A DNA stretch of 64,000 nucleotides from Pseudomonas shahriarae (GCF_014268455.2 NZ_CP077085.1:4381001-4445000); one strand, 5' to 3'. Counted from the stretch's first letter, positions 52,039-62,230 are shown. Notes: generated by a model not told the origin, from the sequence alone. Program-made: numbers and translations.

Positions 52039-53297
52039 GTTTCTCCCGCATTTCGGTCATTGGACTTGGTTACATCGGCCTGCCCACAGCAGCCATTTTC
52101 GCCTCACGCAAGAAGCAAGTCATTGGCGTTGATGTCAATCAGCGCGCTGTAGACATCATCAATCGTGGCGAGATTCATATCGTCGAGCCCGATCTTGATA
52201 TGTTGGTTCATGCCGCCGTCACCGAAGGTTACCTGCGGGCAACGACGGTACCTGAACCGGCCGATGCGTTCCTGATTGCGGTTCCAACACCCTTCAAGGA
52301 AAACCACGAGCCGGACCTGGGCTACATCGAGGCGGCAAGCAAGTCGATTGCCAGCGTCTTGAAAAAGAATGACTTGGTTATCCTGGAGTCAACCTCCCCT
52401 GTCGGAGCGACGGAGTGCATGGCCGAGTGGCTTGCCCAAGCTCGCCCGGACCTGACCTTCCCGGCCACCCATGGCGAAGATTCCGACATCCGTATCGCGC
52501 ACTGTCCTGAGCGTGTGTTGCCAGGCCATGTCTTGCGGGAACTGGTTGCCAACGATCGCATCATTGGCGGTATGACCCCCAAGTGCTCCAACGCCGCCGT
52601 GAGTCTTTACCGCGCGTTTGTCGAGGGCGAGTGCATTATCACCGACACCCGCACGGCCGAGATGTGCAAGCTCACCGAGAACAGCTTTCGTGACGTCAAC
52701 ATCGCGTTCGCCAACGAACTGTCAATGATTTGCGCCGAACTGGAAATCAACCCGTGGGAGTTGATCCGCCTGGCCAACCACCACCCTCGGGTCAATATCC
52801 TGCAGCCCGGCCCCGGCGTCGGTGGTCACTGTATCGCGGTCGACCCCTGGTTCATCGTCAGCAAAACCCCAGAGCTGGCCCGCTTGATCCGTAGTGCCCG
52901 CGAAGTCAATGACCAGAAGCCGCAGTGGGTCGTTCAACAAGTGAAACTGGCCGTGGCCGACTATTTGCTGAGCCATCCGGAACAGTCCGCCAGCACCGTG
53001 CAGATCGCGTGCTATGGCTTGGCTTTCAAGCCAGACATCGATGACTTGCGTGAAAGCCCAGCCCTCAACATCGCCCGACAGTTGAGCGATGAACTGGGCG
53101 TGACGCTACAGCTCATCGAACCCAACATTCAGGAGCTGCCTGAAAAGTTGGCCGCGCATCAGTTGGTAGACACTGACTATGCCCTGGACAGCGCGCACAT
53201 TCACGTATTGCTGGTCAAGCACCGTGAATTCAAAGAGATGGCAAAAATGCGAGATGGCGCCGTTGTAATCGATGCTGCTGGCGTGTTTGCTGCCTGA
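52035..53297 (+). CDS. wecC: UDP-N-acetyl-D-mannosamine dehydrogenase
   Basis: The 420-residue NAD-dependent UDP-sugar 6-dehydrogenase oxidises UDP-ManNAc to UDP-ManNAcA. It has the Rossmann motif [14 protein letters not shown] (about 9-22), [10 protein letters not shown], the catalytic Cys in [15 protein letters not shown] (about 253-267) and the C-terminal UDP-binding domain. With WecB it supplies ManNAcA for the downstream glycosyltransferases. Start ATG overlaps the wecB stop (ATGA). Confidence 0.95.
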   Translation: MSFSRISVIGLGYIGLPTAAIFASRKKQVIGVDVNQRAVDIINRGEIHIVEPDLDMLVHAAVTEGYLRATTVPEPADAFLIAVPTPFKENHEPDLGYIEAASKSIASVLKKNDLVILESTSPVGATECMAEWLAQARPDLTFPATHGEDSDIRIAHCPERVLPGHVLRELVANDRIIGGMTPKCSNAAVSLYRAFVEGECIITDTRTAEMCKLTENSFRDVNIAFANELSMICAELEINPWELIRLANHHPRVNILQPGPGVGGHCIAVDPWFIVSKTPELARLIRSAREVNDQKPQWVVQQVKLAVADYLLSHPEQSASTVQIACYGLAFKPDIDDLRESPALNIARQLSDELGVTLQLIEPNIQELPEKLAAHQLVDTDYALDSAHIHVLLVKHREFKEMAKMRDGAVVIDAAGVFAA

Positions 53298-53311
53298 GAA
53301 GAGAATTAAAG

Positions 53312-56300
53312 ATGACTAGCGTCCAACTCCCCACGCCGCCGGAAGCCCCTACAGCCCTGGCAGACATTCACGACCGTGTAATGGAGGCCTACTACGGGAA
53401 GTTGGGCGAGCATTTCATGCGCGAAACCCAGGCACGTATCCATTGGATCTGTGCACAGGTTTCGGGCAAGAAGGTACTCGATGTAGGTTGCTCACAGGGC
53501 ATCGTGCCGCTATTGCTGGCCCGCGAGGGCTGCGACGTGATCGGTGTCGACACCAGCCCCCAGGCTATTGAAGAAGCCAAATCGTACATGGCGGCCGAGC
53601 CGTCCCATGTACAGGCCAAAGTCTCCTACGTGAACGCGGATTTCCTGTCCCTGAACGTCGAGGATGCTGAACCCGACACCATCGTCATCAGCGAAGTACT
53701 CGAACACCTCGTACGTCCGGAAATGTTTGTCGAGAAAGCTGCCTCGCTACTCAAGCCCGACGGGCGACTGATCATCACCGTGCCATTCGGGGTAAATGAT
53801 TTCATCGACCACAAGCACACGTTCTACCTGCTTGAGCCCTTCCGCCTGCTGAACGAATACCTGCACATCACCCAGATCAAAGTACTGGGCAAGTGGCTGG
53901 GCATGGTGGCGGTCAAAAAAACCGACGCCACCGCCCCTTCCCCCGTGCAGTTGGATATGGCCCAGGTACAAAACCTGGAAAAAGCCTTCGAAGCGATCGA
54001 ACGCAACCTGCAGAACAGCCTGTCCAACACCAGCAAGAACCTGACCGAAGCCAACAAGAAATACCGTGCGGCCACCGAGCAAATTGCCCAGCTCAAGCCC
54101 AAGGCACAACAGGTGGAAGAACTCACGAAAAAAAATCTTGCCCAGGAGGCAATGCTTGCCGAGCAGGCTGATATCAAGCTGCGCCTGGACGAGGCGAACA
54201 AAAAATACCGCGTGGCCACCGAGCAGGTGCAACAGCTCAAGTCACAATTAACTGAACTGGAAAACACCAAAAAGGCCCGTCTTGAGCAGAATGATAAAGA
54301 GCTCACAGACCTGCATGCCCGACTTGAAAACACCCAGGAACAATTGCAGCACACCCAAACCCAGCACGAGTTGCTCAAGGCACAAGTAGCAGCCTTGCAA
54401 ACAGAAAACCAGTCAGCGGTCGAACAACAAGACCAGCAACTGATAGAGCTGCATGCGCTCACCCAGCAATTGCAGACCCTTGCCTCCCAGAACGCTCGGC
54501 TGCAGGAGTTGGTGACCGAAGAACAATCGGGGCGCCATCAGGCAGAGACCGCACTCATCAGCATCAACCATGATGCCGAACAACAGCTGCACGCCCACGA
54601 AGCCATCCAGGCACGGCTGGAAGAAGATATCGACACGCTGCTACTGCAAGTCGATGACCTGACAAATCTCCATGCACAGGAAATGCAGGAGCTGAACAGC
54701 CAGCTCAAGGAGTGCCGCGCGCGCATTACCGAGCTGTCCGGCCACCTTGAACAAGAACGCGCCATCCGCCCACTGCTGGAGAACGAACTGGCCACCTGCG
54801 AAGCCCATGTGGCGCAGTTGGACAGAGAGCTGCAGGTCAAGACCGACCAGCATCTAACTATCACCAACCAGCTTGAAGCCGAACGCGCAACCCGACAAAA
54901 CCTGGAGTTGAGCCTCAACCAACTTGAGCATCAATCCCAGGAGGCTCTGCTGCAACGAGACAAGCTCACGACGGCCCTGCAGCAACAGACCTGCGCCCTG
55001 GAAGAGCTTCGCCAGCAAAATGCCGACCTGCAAGAACAGGTGCAACTGGAGTTGTCCAGTCGCGAGGCTGCCGAGCAATTGCTTGCCACCACGCAGGAGC
55101 AATGGGATGACGCTCGCCTGCGCATGGAAAGCGAGCTGCAGTCTTCAAAAGGCTGGCTTGAGGCCGCCAATCAAAAGTATCGCGAAGCCACGGGTACGCA
55201 GATCCCTCATCTGAAAAGCAATCTTGAAAAACTGCTTGGACAAACCGCCGCCCAGCAGCAAAAGATCGAAGAGCTCAACGACAACCTGCATCGTGCCAAT
55301 GCCAAACGCCATCTGGCAGAGCAGCGCCTGATCAAAACCCGCTCAAGCCTTACCTACCAGCTGGGTTATCAACTAAAGGCCAGCGGCAGCTCGCTGGGCG
55401 GCATCATTCGCTTGCCAGGCACCTTGTTCAACCTGTACCGCCAGGCCAGCAAAACCCGCAAAGACACAGCCCAGAAAGCCATTGGTTTTGACGGCCCGTC
55501 AGCGCTGCTGCCTGCGCCACAACACATCGCCAAAACAGACGTCGCCTTGCCCGCAGCACTCGCCGACACCGAGTATGTGCGCAACTGCTTGCTCAACCAC
55601 GAGCAGGGCAATGCCGCATCCTTGAAAGTCGCCTGTGTGATGGACGAGTTCACCTACGGCTCATACCGCCATGAATGCAACCTGCTGCAACTGACCCCTG
55701 CGGATTGGCAGGAGCAACTGCAGCAATTCCAGCCCGAACTGGTGTTTATCGAATCAGCCTGGCGCGGCAAAGATGACTTGTGGGGCAGCAAAGTCGGCCA
55801 TAACAGCCACGAACTGCAAGACATCCTTAAATGGTGCAAAGACCACAAGGTACCCTCGGTTTTCTGGAACAAAGAGGATCCGGTCCACTTCGAGACCTTC
55901 TTGTCTACCGCCAAACAGTTCGACTTCGTGTTCACTACCGACATCGACTGCATTCATCGCTACAAGGGTGCGCTCGGACATGATCGGGTGTATCTGTTGC
56001 CGTTCGCCTGCCAACCGGCGGTGCACAACCCGGTTGAACTGTACGAGCGTAAAGATGCGTTTTGCTTCGCTGGCGCCTACTACACCCGTTACCCCGACCG
56101 TACCCGCGACCTGGGTAATTTTGTCAGCGAACTGCCGAACTTCCGTCCGCTGGAAATTTTCGACCGCAACTTTGGCAAGAACGACCCCAACTACCAGTTC
56201 CCCGAGCAATACCAGCCGTACATCGTTGGTACGTTGAGCTTCGAGCAGATCGACCGCGCCTACAAAGGCTACCGTTACGCGATCAACCTCAACTCGATCA

Positions 56301-58798
56301 AGCAGTCGCAGTCAATGTTCGCCCGCCGAGTGTTTGAATTGCTTGGCTCCAACACCGTGACAGTCAGCAACTTCTCCCGCGGTGTGCGCCTGTTGTTTGG
56401 CGACCTGGTGATCACCACCGACAGCGGCCCGGAAATGCTGCGCCGCCTGAACACACTGGCAGGTAACGAACGCGACAGTGACAAGCTGCGCCTGGCTGCC
56501 CTGCGCAAAGTGATGCAAGAACACACCTATGGGCACCGCCTCAACTATGTGATGAGCAAAGTGACCGGCAAGGCCCAGGAAGAAAGCCAGCCGCGCATTT
56601 GCATTATCGCCGATGCCGCCAACAGCGCCGAAGTCGAAGCCCTGACCCAGCACCTGCTTCGTCAGCGCTACACCAACGTGAGCATGCATGTCGTCGTCAA
56701 CGACACCGTCGGCAAAACTGCAGTCAAAGACCCACGGATAAAACTGATCTCGCGCAAACAGCTGAAAAAAACCAGCCTTGGTGAACTGGCCGGTGATGCG
56801 CCGTGGTTCGCGGCCATGGCCAGCGAGGACTACTACGGCCCGAACTACCTGCTCGATATGGTCCTGGCGACGCGCTACAACCAGGCTGAAGTCATCGGTA
56901 AAGTTGCCCACTATGTGCGCAAGGATGACGGCATCCATTTGCAGAACCCAGGTCAGGCTTATCGTCGCCCGGCCAGCATTGCTGCGCGCGCCGCACTGAT
57001 CAAAACCGCACTGATTGCCGAGCAACAAACCAGCGAGTGGCTCAAAACCCTGCCGAAGTTGAACTACGAGTTCGAGCAATCACTGGCGATCGATGCGTTC
57101 AACTACTGCCGAAACGCCGCGGGTGCCCGCGGGCAAGACGTGACGGAGGTCGTAGACGACCTCAATCTGTACACCGGCATCGGCATTGACGAGCTGCAAC
57201 GCCGTGCCGAAGCCATTGAACCGCTCAAGGTCAGCCACACCAGCGCAGAGATCTGCGGGCGTGACCTGGCCGCAATGTTCGGACCGATTCGTAGCAAGCA
57301 TCTGGAAGAACACATTGACGTAGATACCTGGCAGATCAGCTCTTCGCTCGCCGATGGCAAGCATGAGTACCAGTACGCCAAGACGGATTTGCCTGTCGCC
57401 GAATTGGCGTCGGGTGAACAACTCAAACTGTTCCTTGACGCCACCCCTGGCCTGAACATCCAGTTGGTCGTGCTGTTCCTCGATGCCCAGAAACAACGCA
57501 TCAGTCATGTCATGCAACACGCCAACCGCAACCAGACCAGCGATATCCCGCCAGAGGCCGCCTTCATTCGCCTGGGCATCCGTGCCTATGCCAATGGCAG
57601 CGCCGGTATCAAGGCACTGGTCCTGGGGCACCGCGATCTGCAGCCATCGGAAATGCTCGCCAAATCCGAATACCTGCTGTTGACCAACCATTACCCGGCC
57701 TATGACGACCTGTACCGCAACGGTTTCGTCCACACCCGCGTCACCGCCTATCAGGAACGTGGCGTCAACGTGGACGTATTCCGCCTGCGCAAGAACGAAG
57801 CGGTCAGCTATCACGAGTTTGAAAACGTCGACGTCATGACCGGCTCCCAGGCCACCCTGGCGAAGATGCTGGAGTCGGGTGCCTACAAGACCATCCTGGT
57901 TCACTTCCTCGACCCAGACATGTGGGAAGTCCTGCGCCGACACCTGAACACCACCAAGGTCATCGTATGGGTCCACGGCGCCGAGATCCAACCGTGGTGG
58001 CGCCGCGAATACAACTTCACCACCGATGAACAACTGGCCCTGGGCAAACTCGACAGCGACAAGCGCATGAGCTTCTGGCGCAACCTGCTGCAACCCATGC
58101 CGGCCAACCTGAAACTGGTGTTTGTATCCCGCTACTTCGCCGAAGAAGTGATGGAAGACCTCGGCTTCCGCCTGCCAGAAAACCAGTACGAGATCATTCA
58201 TAACCCGATCAACACCGAGCTGTTTTCTTATGTGGAAAAGCCGGTTGAACAGCGTAAGAAGATCTTGTCGATTCGGCCGTATGCGTCAGCAAAATACGCG
58301 AACGACCTCAGCGTTACAGCCATCGAGTTGCTCTCCGAAAAGCCCTACTTCTCCGAACTGGAGTTCCACATGATTGGGGATGGAGTCCTGTTTGAAGAAA
58401 CTCTGGCACCACTGCGCAAGTTCCCGAACGTGAAAATCGAAAGGCGGTTCATGAAGCACGCAGAGATTGCAGCCTTGCACAAAGAGTATGGCTTCTTCCT
58501 CTGCCCTACCCGAATGGACGCTCAGGGGGTGTCGCGGGATGAGGCTATGGCGTCGGGGTTGATTCCTGTAACTAACGGGGTCACTGCCATTCCAGAGTTT
58601 GTAGATGAGGCGTGTGGAGTTCTTGCATTGGCTGACGATGCTGAGCTCATGGCACAAGGTATTGCTCGAATTATCGAAACCCCTTCGTTATTTACAAAAA
58701 TATCAAAGGCTGCTCGCGAGCGGGTGGAGAAACAAACTTCATTGAGCACGATTATTCAACAAGAACTCACTCTGGTGAGTAAGGCTAAAGCTCAATGA
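53312..58798 (+). CDS. Giant methyltransferase / coiled-coil / multi-glycosyltransferase protein
   Basis: The 1828 residues divide into: (1) a SAM methyltransferase (about 20-210) with VLDVGCSQGIVPLLL at 55-69 and ISEVLEHLVRPEMF near 126-139; (2) a Gln/Glu/Leu-rich coiled coil (about 215-680); (3) a CgeB-like glycosyltransferase (about 770-1085) with FCFAGAYYTRYPDRTRDLG and SMFARRVFELLGSNT; (4) a GT2-like segment (about 1093-1260) that looks degenerate; (5) a beta-rich region (about 1340-1445); (6) a GT4 glycosyltransferase (about 1453-1828) with IIHNPINTELF and EAMASGLIPVTNG. No TM or signal is seen, so it is cytoplasmic. It probably builds and perhaps caps the surface polysaccharide. WbdD-like length control is my inference. 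Composition changes near 58.5 kb inside module 6. Confidence 0.82.
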   Translation: MTSVQLPTPPEAPTALADIHDRVMEAYYGKLGEHFMRETQARIHWICAQVSGKKVLDVGCSQGIVPLLLAREGCDVIGVDTSPQAIEEAKSYMAAEPSHVQAKVSYVNADFLSLNVEDAEPDTIVISEVLEHLVRPEMFVEKAASLLKPDGRLIITVPFGVNDFIDHKHTFYLLEPFRLLNEYLHITQIKVLGKWLGMVAVKKTDATAPSPVQLDMAQVQNLEKAFEAIERNLQNSLSNTSKNLTEANKKYRAATEQIAQLKPKAQQVEELTKKNLAQEAMLAEQADIKLRLDEANKKYRVATEQVQQLKSQLTELENTKKARLEQNDKELTDLHARLENTQEQLQHTQTQHELLKAQVAALQTENQSAVEQQDQQLIELHALTQQLQTLASQNARLQELVTEEQSGRHQAETALISINHDAEQQLHAHEAIQARLEEDIDTLLLQVDDLTNLHAQEMQELNSQLKECRARITELSGHLEQERAIRPLLENELATCEAHVAQLDRELQVKTDQHLTITNQLEAERATRQNLELSLNQLEHQSQEALLQRDKLTTALQQQTCALEELRQQNADLQEQVQLELSSREAAEQLLATTQEQWDDARLRMESELQSSKGWLEAANQKYREATGTQIPHLKSNLEKLLGQTAAQQQKIEELNDNLHRANAKRHLAEQRLIKTRSSLTYQLGYQLKASGSSLGGIIRLPGTLFNLYRQASKTRKDTAQKAIGFDGPSALLPAPQHIAKTDVALPAALADTEYVRNCLLNHEQGNAASLKVACVMDEFTYGSYRHECNLLQLTPADWQEQLQQFQPELVFIESAWRGKDDLWGSKVGHNSHELQDILKWCKDHKVPSVFWNKEDPVHFETFLSTAKQFDFVFTTDIDCIHRYKGALGHDRVYLLPFACQPAVHNPVELYERKDAFCFAGAYYTRYPDRTRDLGNFVSELPNFRPLEIFDRNFGKNDPNYQFPEQYQPYIVGTLSFEQIDRAYKGYRYAINLNSIKQSQSMFARRVFELLGSNTVTVSNFSRGVRLLFGDLVITTDSGPEMLRRLNTLAGNERDSDKLRLAALRKVMQEHTYGHRLNYVMSKVTGKAQEESQPRICIIADAANSAEVEALTQHLLRQRYTNVSMHVVVNDTVGKTAVKDPRIKLISRKQLKKTSLGELAGDAPWFAAMASEDYYGPNYLLDMVLATRYNQAEVIGKVAHYVRKDDGIHLQNPGQAYRRPASIAARAALIKTALIAEQQTSEWLKTLPKLNYEFEQSLAIDAFNYCRNAAGARGQDVTEVVDDLNLYTGIGIDELQRRAEAIEPLKVSHTSAEICGRDLAAMFGPIRSKHLEEHIDVDTWQISSSLADGKHEYQYAKTDLPVAELASGEQLKLFLDATPGLNIQLVVLFLDAQKQRISHVMQHANRNQTSDIPPEAAFIRLGIRAYANGSAGIKALVLGHRDLQPSEMLAKSEYLLLTNHYPAYDDLYRNGFVHTRVTAYQERGVNVDVFRLRKNEAVSYHEFENVDVMTGSQATLAKMLESGAYKTILVHFLDPDMWEVLRRHLNTTKVIVWVHGAEIQPWWRREYNFTTDEQLALGKLDSDKRMSFWRNLLQPMPANLKLVFVSRYFAEEVMEDLGFRLPENQYEIIHNPINTELFSYVEKPVEQRKKILSIRPYASAKYANDLSVTAIELLSEKPYFSELEFHMIGDGVLFEETLAPLRKFPNVKIERRFMKHAEIAALHKEYGFFLCPTRMDAQGVSRDEAMASGLIPVTNGVTAIPEFVDEACGVLALADDAELMAQGIARIIETPSLFTKISKAARERVEKQTSLSTIIQQELTLVSKAKAQ

Positions 58799-58838
58799 CT
58801 TTCAAAATTTATTTAGTTATAAGTGCTAGGCAAAAACC

Positions 58839-61754
58839 GTGAGTACCAAGATTTTGATTGTCGGCAGCTGTGTGAGCCGAGATATTTTTAACTATGATGC
58901 AGATAGTACCTTTGAAATATCTGCCTATTATGCGCGCAGCTCATTTGCAAGCTTGTTTGCACCTGTAGCGACAGCCGACGAGTACAGCCATACTCTTCAG
59001 TCAAAATTTCAAGCTAACATTGTAAAAGCAGATCTGCAAAACACCTTTAGCTCTTCATTGAAAGATATACGCTTTGACATTCTTTTAATTGATTTTATTG
59101 ACGAAAGATTCAGCATCGCCCTAGAAGACAATGGTGGGATTTTTACCTTATCAAATGAGCTAATAAGCGCAGGTTTCAAGGACATAACAGAAAACATAAA
59201 AATCATCAAATCACAAACAGATGATTTTTATGAGTTATGGGAAAAAGGCTGGGTAAAATTCATAAACCACATAAAGTCAATGGATCGTCTAGAAGATGTT
59301 TTTATACACAAAACATTCTGGAGCCCGGAAACTCTACAGGGAAATGATTACAGCTCAATGTTCCACAAAGAGCAAATAGTTGCTGCAAATAACTTTCTGC
59401 AGCGTCTATACAGCCGTATTGCCTTAGACCTTCCAGCGCACCAGTTCATTGAGCCTACACCTCAACTTCTATGTGGCGCAGATGATCATAAGTGGGGAAT
59501 CAGCCCATTTCATTATATTGATGATTACTATAAATTCATGCTTGAAAAACTAAAAAAAATAGCTTCCAAGCTCATAAAACTTGAAACTGAAACCTTTTAT
59601 CTTTCTCCAACTGTTAGAGCTAACAACGCTGATAGAGATCTGGAAAGTAGCCTACATTACGCTCAGCTTATAAAGCATGAGAGCGATCAATCTCTGGACG
59701 CATCCCTCTTCAAAGGTAACGCTAAATCCACCGTGACCGAAAACGGGCTAAGTTTCTTGTTTTCTGGAGATGGTGACAATCATCAAATACGATTTGAAAT
59801 CCCAGAAAAATTCTCCGCAAACGGATTAAGCATACGTTTCAAGATTTCTGACTGGGCATCACTGAGATATTTGGCGATAGGTTACATGTCCGGCGAAAAC
59901 TATCATCATGTCAAGATAGTGCATCCGGCACATAACAACTGGATTGATTTTTCAATCGGCTATTCAGATTTAGCATTCGGCATACAAAATAATTGGCAGG
60001 TTCCGTCGACAGAACCTGTTTCTGACGTAAAACTCTACTTCAAAGGCCGACCTTTACCTGAAGGCTCCTCTTTGGAAATTGAATATATTTCTTGCTGGAA
60101 GCAAAGGGAAGGCTCTCCTTCTTGGCTTGTTCAACTCAACAAGCGCAATACTGCCGAAGACGTCTCTAGACGCTTACCTGAAGCTTTTGTTGAGAGCATA
60201 TATGGCTACTTGGAAAAGTGCTTTCGAAATTCTGATCTTCAAGTGGACTCCTTTCTTCAGAACGGAACTTGCCCACTTTATGGGAATAAAAATCTGCCTT
60301 GGAAGTCAGACTATAAATTACCAGAAACTTTCCAAGATGTCGGTACCTATAGGTTTTCTTGGCACGCCCTTCATCCTGCTGCGATGCTGATGATTTACGC
60401 GCGAAATAACGATAGTATTACAGCACTATTTTCAGCCCGCGAATTTGTTAATAACTGGCTTGAACAAAGCTATTTCTCAGACGATATCGACAAGAAATTC
60501 GCTTGGTACGACCATGGCACCGCTGAGAGACTCTTGTCCTTCATACTAATGTGGGATATAGGTCTGAAATACGGTTTTGACAGCCGTTTTATGAGTCGTT
60601 TACGTGGGGCAATTTTTAAACACTCTCAACTTTTATCGTCTGAGATGTTCTACGCTTCACATCAGAACTCACGCTACCATAATCACGCATGGTTTCAGGA
60701 TATGGCACTTTTAGCTGCTGCATTAGCAATGCCAGAAATGCCGTGTGCTGAAAAGTGGAGTTCTATTGCACTAACGCGCCTGGAGGACCAGTTAGAAAAA
60801 CTGATCATCCGTGATGGCGGTTATGCTGTGTTTATTGAAAACTCTATAGGCTACCATCAAGGTGTACAGCGTCTAATCGCGTTTGCAGGAGAGCTGGTAT
60901 TATTGAGTGGCCAGGAGAGCACAATCCCCAAAGTTGCAGACGAACTTATAAAATTTTCCGATTTACTACGGTATCCTGACAATAGAGCGCCGGCGCAAGG
61001 GGATACGTTTCGCAGGTGTAATCCTTTATCAATACCAAATATCAAGCCATATGAACGCAGCACGTTCACTCTGCTTCCAAACGCTGGTTATGCCATTATA
61101 AAAGGCAACCATGAAGAACATGGGTTTATGCTCTCTCTCTTCTCAACCTCGTTATGCAAAACACATAAGCATGAAGACAATCTTTCAATCACTCTTTTCA
61201 TGGGCGGAATCGAGTGGCTCATTGACCCTAGCTTTTACTCCCACGAGTATGCAAAACCCGTCGAGAGTTACTTGAGAAGTGCTTGGGCCCATAATAATCT
61301 TGCCATTAGAGATGCAAACTATACGATCGACCCTGGTCATTCAAAAATTTATGGTGAGTGCGTGGATGCGTCGTTCAGCATTCAAGGGAACCACACAGCC
61401 TATGAAGGCTACCACGTTTCTAGAGACATTAGCGGAAGCATGGAAAAGTTGGATTTCTCCATTACAGATTTTTTCAGCGGAGATGTTTCTGCAGAGGCAT
61501 ACACGCTATTCCACTGTGGCGAAGGAGTTATTGCAACATCAACTGAAAGTGGTGTAACGCTTAGTCATCTTGGTTCGAAAAAAATGATTAACATTTTGAG
61601 TGATGCAAAACACTCCATCATTACTGGATGGGATGAAGGCAGGATCAACAATGCAGTATCCGGATTAGGCTTCATGGAAAAGAATGACACTACCATCATT
61701 TCATTTGAAGTTAACTTAAACACCAAAACAAAATTTATAATCACAGCCACTTAA
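58839..61754 (+). CDS. DUF6270 / heparinase II/III-like polysaccharide lyase
   Basis: The 971 residues comprise: an N-terminal DUF6270, SGNH-hydrolase-like (ILIVGSCVSRDIFNYD at 5-20, and DDHKWGISPFHYIDD near 215-229, the expected Asp/His block); a beta-sandwich (about 300-415); an alpha/alpha toroid (about 490-720) with NSRYHNHAWFQDMALL and NSIGYHQGVQRLIAF; and a heparinase II/III C-terminal beta domain with THKHEDNLSITLFMGG (about 774-789). There is no signal peptide. It may deacylate and cleave uronic-acid-containing polymer, which fits ManNAcA made by WecBC. The start is GTG 58839, as no nearer ATG fits. Strongly A+T-rich compared with the core genes. Confidence 0.8.
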   Translation: MSTKILIVGSCVSRDIFNYDADSTFEISAYYARSSFASLFAPVATADEYSHTLQSKFQANIVKADLQNTFSSSLKDIRFDILLIDFIDERFSIALEDNGGIFTLSNELISAGFKDITENIKIIKSQTDDFYELWEKGWVKFINHIKSMDRLEDVFIHKTFWSPETLQGNDYSSMFHKEQIVAANNFLQRLYSRIALDLPAHQFIEPTPQLLCGADDHKWGISPFHYIDDYYKFMLEKLKKIASKLIKLETETFYLSPTVRANNADRDLESSLHYAQLIKHESDQSLDASLFKGNAKSTVTENGLSFLFSGDGDNHQIRFEIPEKFSANGLSIRFKISDWASLRYLAIGYMSGENYHHVKIVHPAHNNWIDFSIGYSDLAFGIQNNWQVPSTEPVSDVKLYFKGRPLPEGSSLEIEYISCWKQREGSPSWLVQLNKRNTAEDVSRRLPEAFVESIYGYLEKCFRNSDLQVDSFLQNGTCPLYGNKNLPWKSDYKLPETFQDVGTYRFSWHALHPAAMLMIYARNNDSITALFSAREFVNNWLEQSYFSDDIDKKFAWYDHGTAERLLSFILMWDIGLKYGFDSRFMSRLRGAIFKHSQLLSSEMFYASHQNSRYHNHAWFQDMALLAAALAMPEMPCAEKWSSIALTRLEDQLEKLIIRDGGYAVFIENSIGYHQGVQRLIAFAGELVLLSGQESTIPKVADELIKFSDLLRYPDNRAPAQGDTFRRCNPLSIPNIKPYERSTFTLLPNAGYAIIKGNHEEHGFMLSLFSTSLCKTHKHEDNLSITLFMGGIEWLIDPSFYSHEYAKPVESYLRSAWAHNNLAIRDANYTIDPGHSKIYGECVDASFSIQGNHTAYEGYHVSRDISGSMEKLDFSITDFFSGDVSAEAYTLFHCGEGVIATSTESGVTLSHLGSKKMINILSDAKHSIITGWDEGRINNAVSGLGFMEKNDTTIISFEVNLNTKTKFIITAT

Positions 61755-61795
61755 CATTAAAACGACACCATCGTATATTTCAAGGAAACGACAAC

Positions 61796-62197
61796 ATGAA
61801 AAAAATCTGGCTTTGCGCCCTTCTGTTCTTGACTTTGGCAGGTTGCGACAACACCTCAACTGAGACCAAAGCACCTCTAGTTGAATTACAAGGTGGTGTA
61901 AAGGTACCGTCTGGCGCGACAGAGATAAAAAACTACATTGCCGAAAAAAACGCCTCTAAGCGACAGCACTATATTTTTGATTTCGACAAATCGATGAGCT
62001 CCACCGATGAAGAATTGACACGGGCCCTTGCAGAGCAGGGTTATTCCCGTCAGGTCAAAAGCGAAACAGATGAAGTAGTGCATCTCTATTTCAAAAAAAA
62101 TGACGCTTCAACCATCGTAGCGATTCTTAAGCCTGCTGGGCCGGGAAAAACTAGACTAGCAATGTCTTGGGAAGTACAAAAAAACCCTAACAATTAA
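61796..62197 (+). CDS. Small hypothetical lipoprotein
   Basis: The 133-residue precursor starts MKKIWLCALLFLTLAGCDN: lipobox LAGC with Cys17. The next residue is Asp18, the +2 signal that keeps lipoproteins in the inner membrane in E. coli. The mature part of about 116 residues has alternating strands (HYIFDFDKSM, VVHLYFKKND, TRLAMSWEVQ) and no family I recognise. AAGGAAA precedes the ATG. It lies in the polysaccharide run, 41 bp after the lyase gene and 33 bp before the membrane protein. Confidence 0.72.
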   Translation: MKKIWLCALLFLTLAGCDNTSTETKAPLVELQGGVKVPSGATEIKNYIAEKNASKRQHYIFDFDKSMSSTDEELTRALAEQGYSRQVKSETDEVVHLYFKKNDASTIVAILKPAGPGKTRLAMSWEVQKNPNN

Positions 62198-62230
62198 ATA
62201 AACAATCTTCTTTTCAATGCGAGTGTTTCA

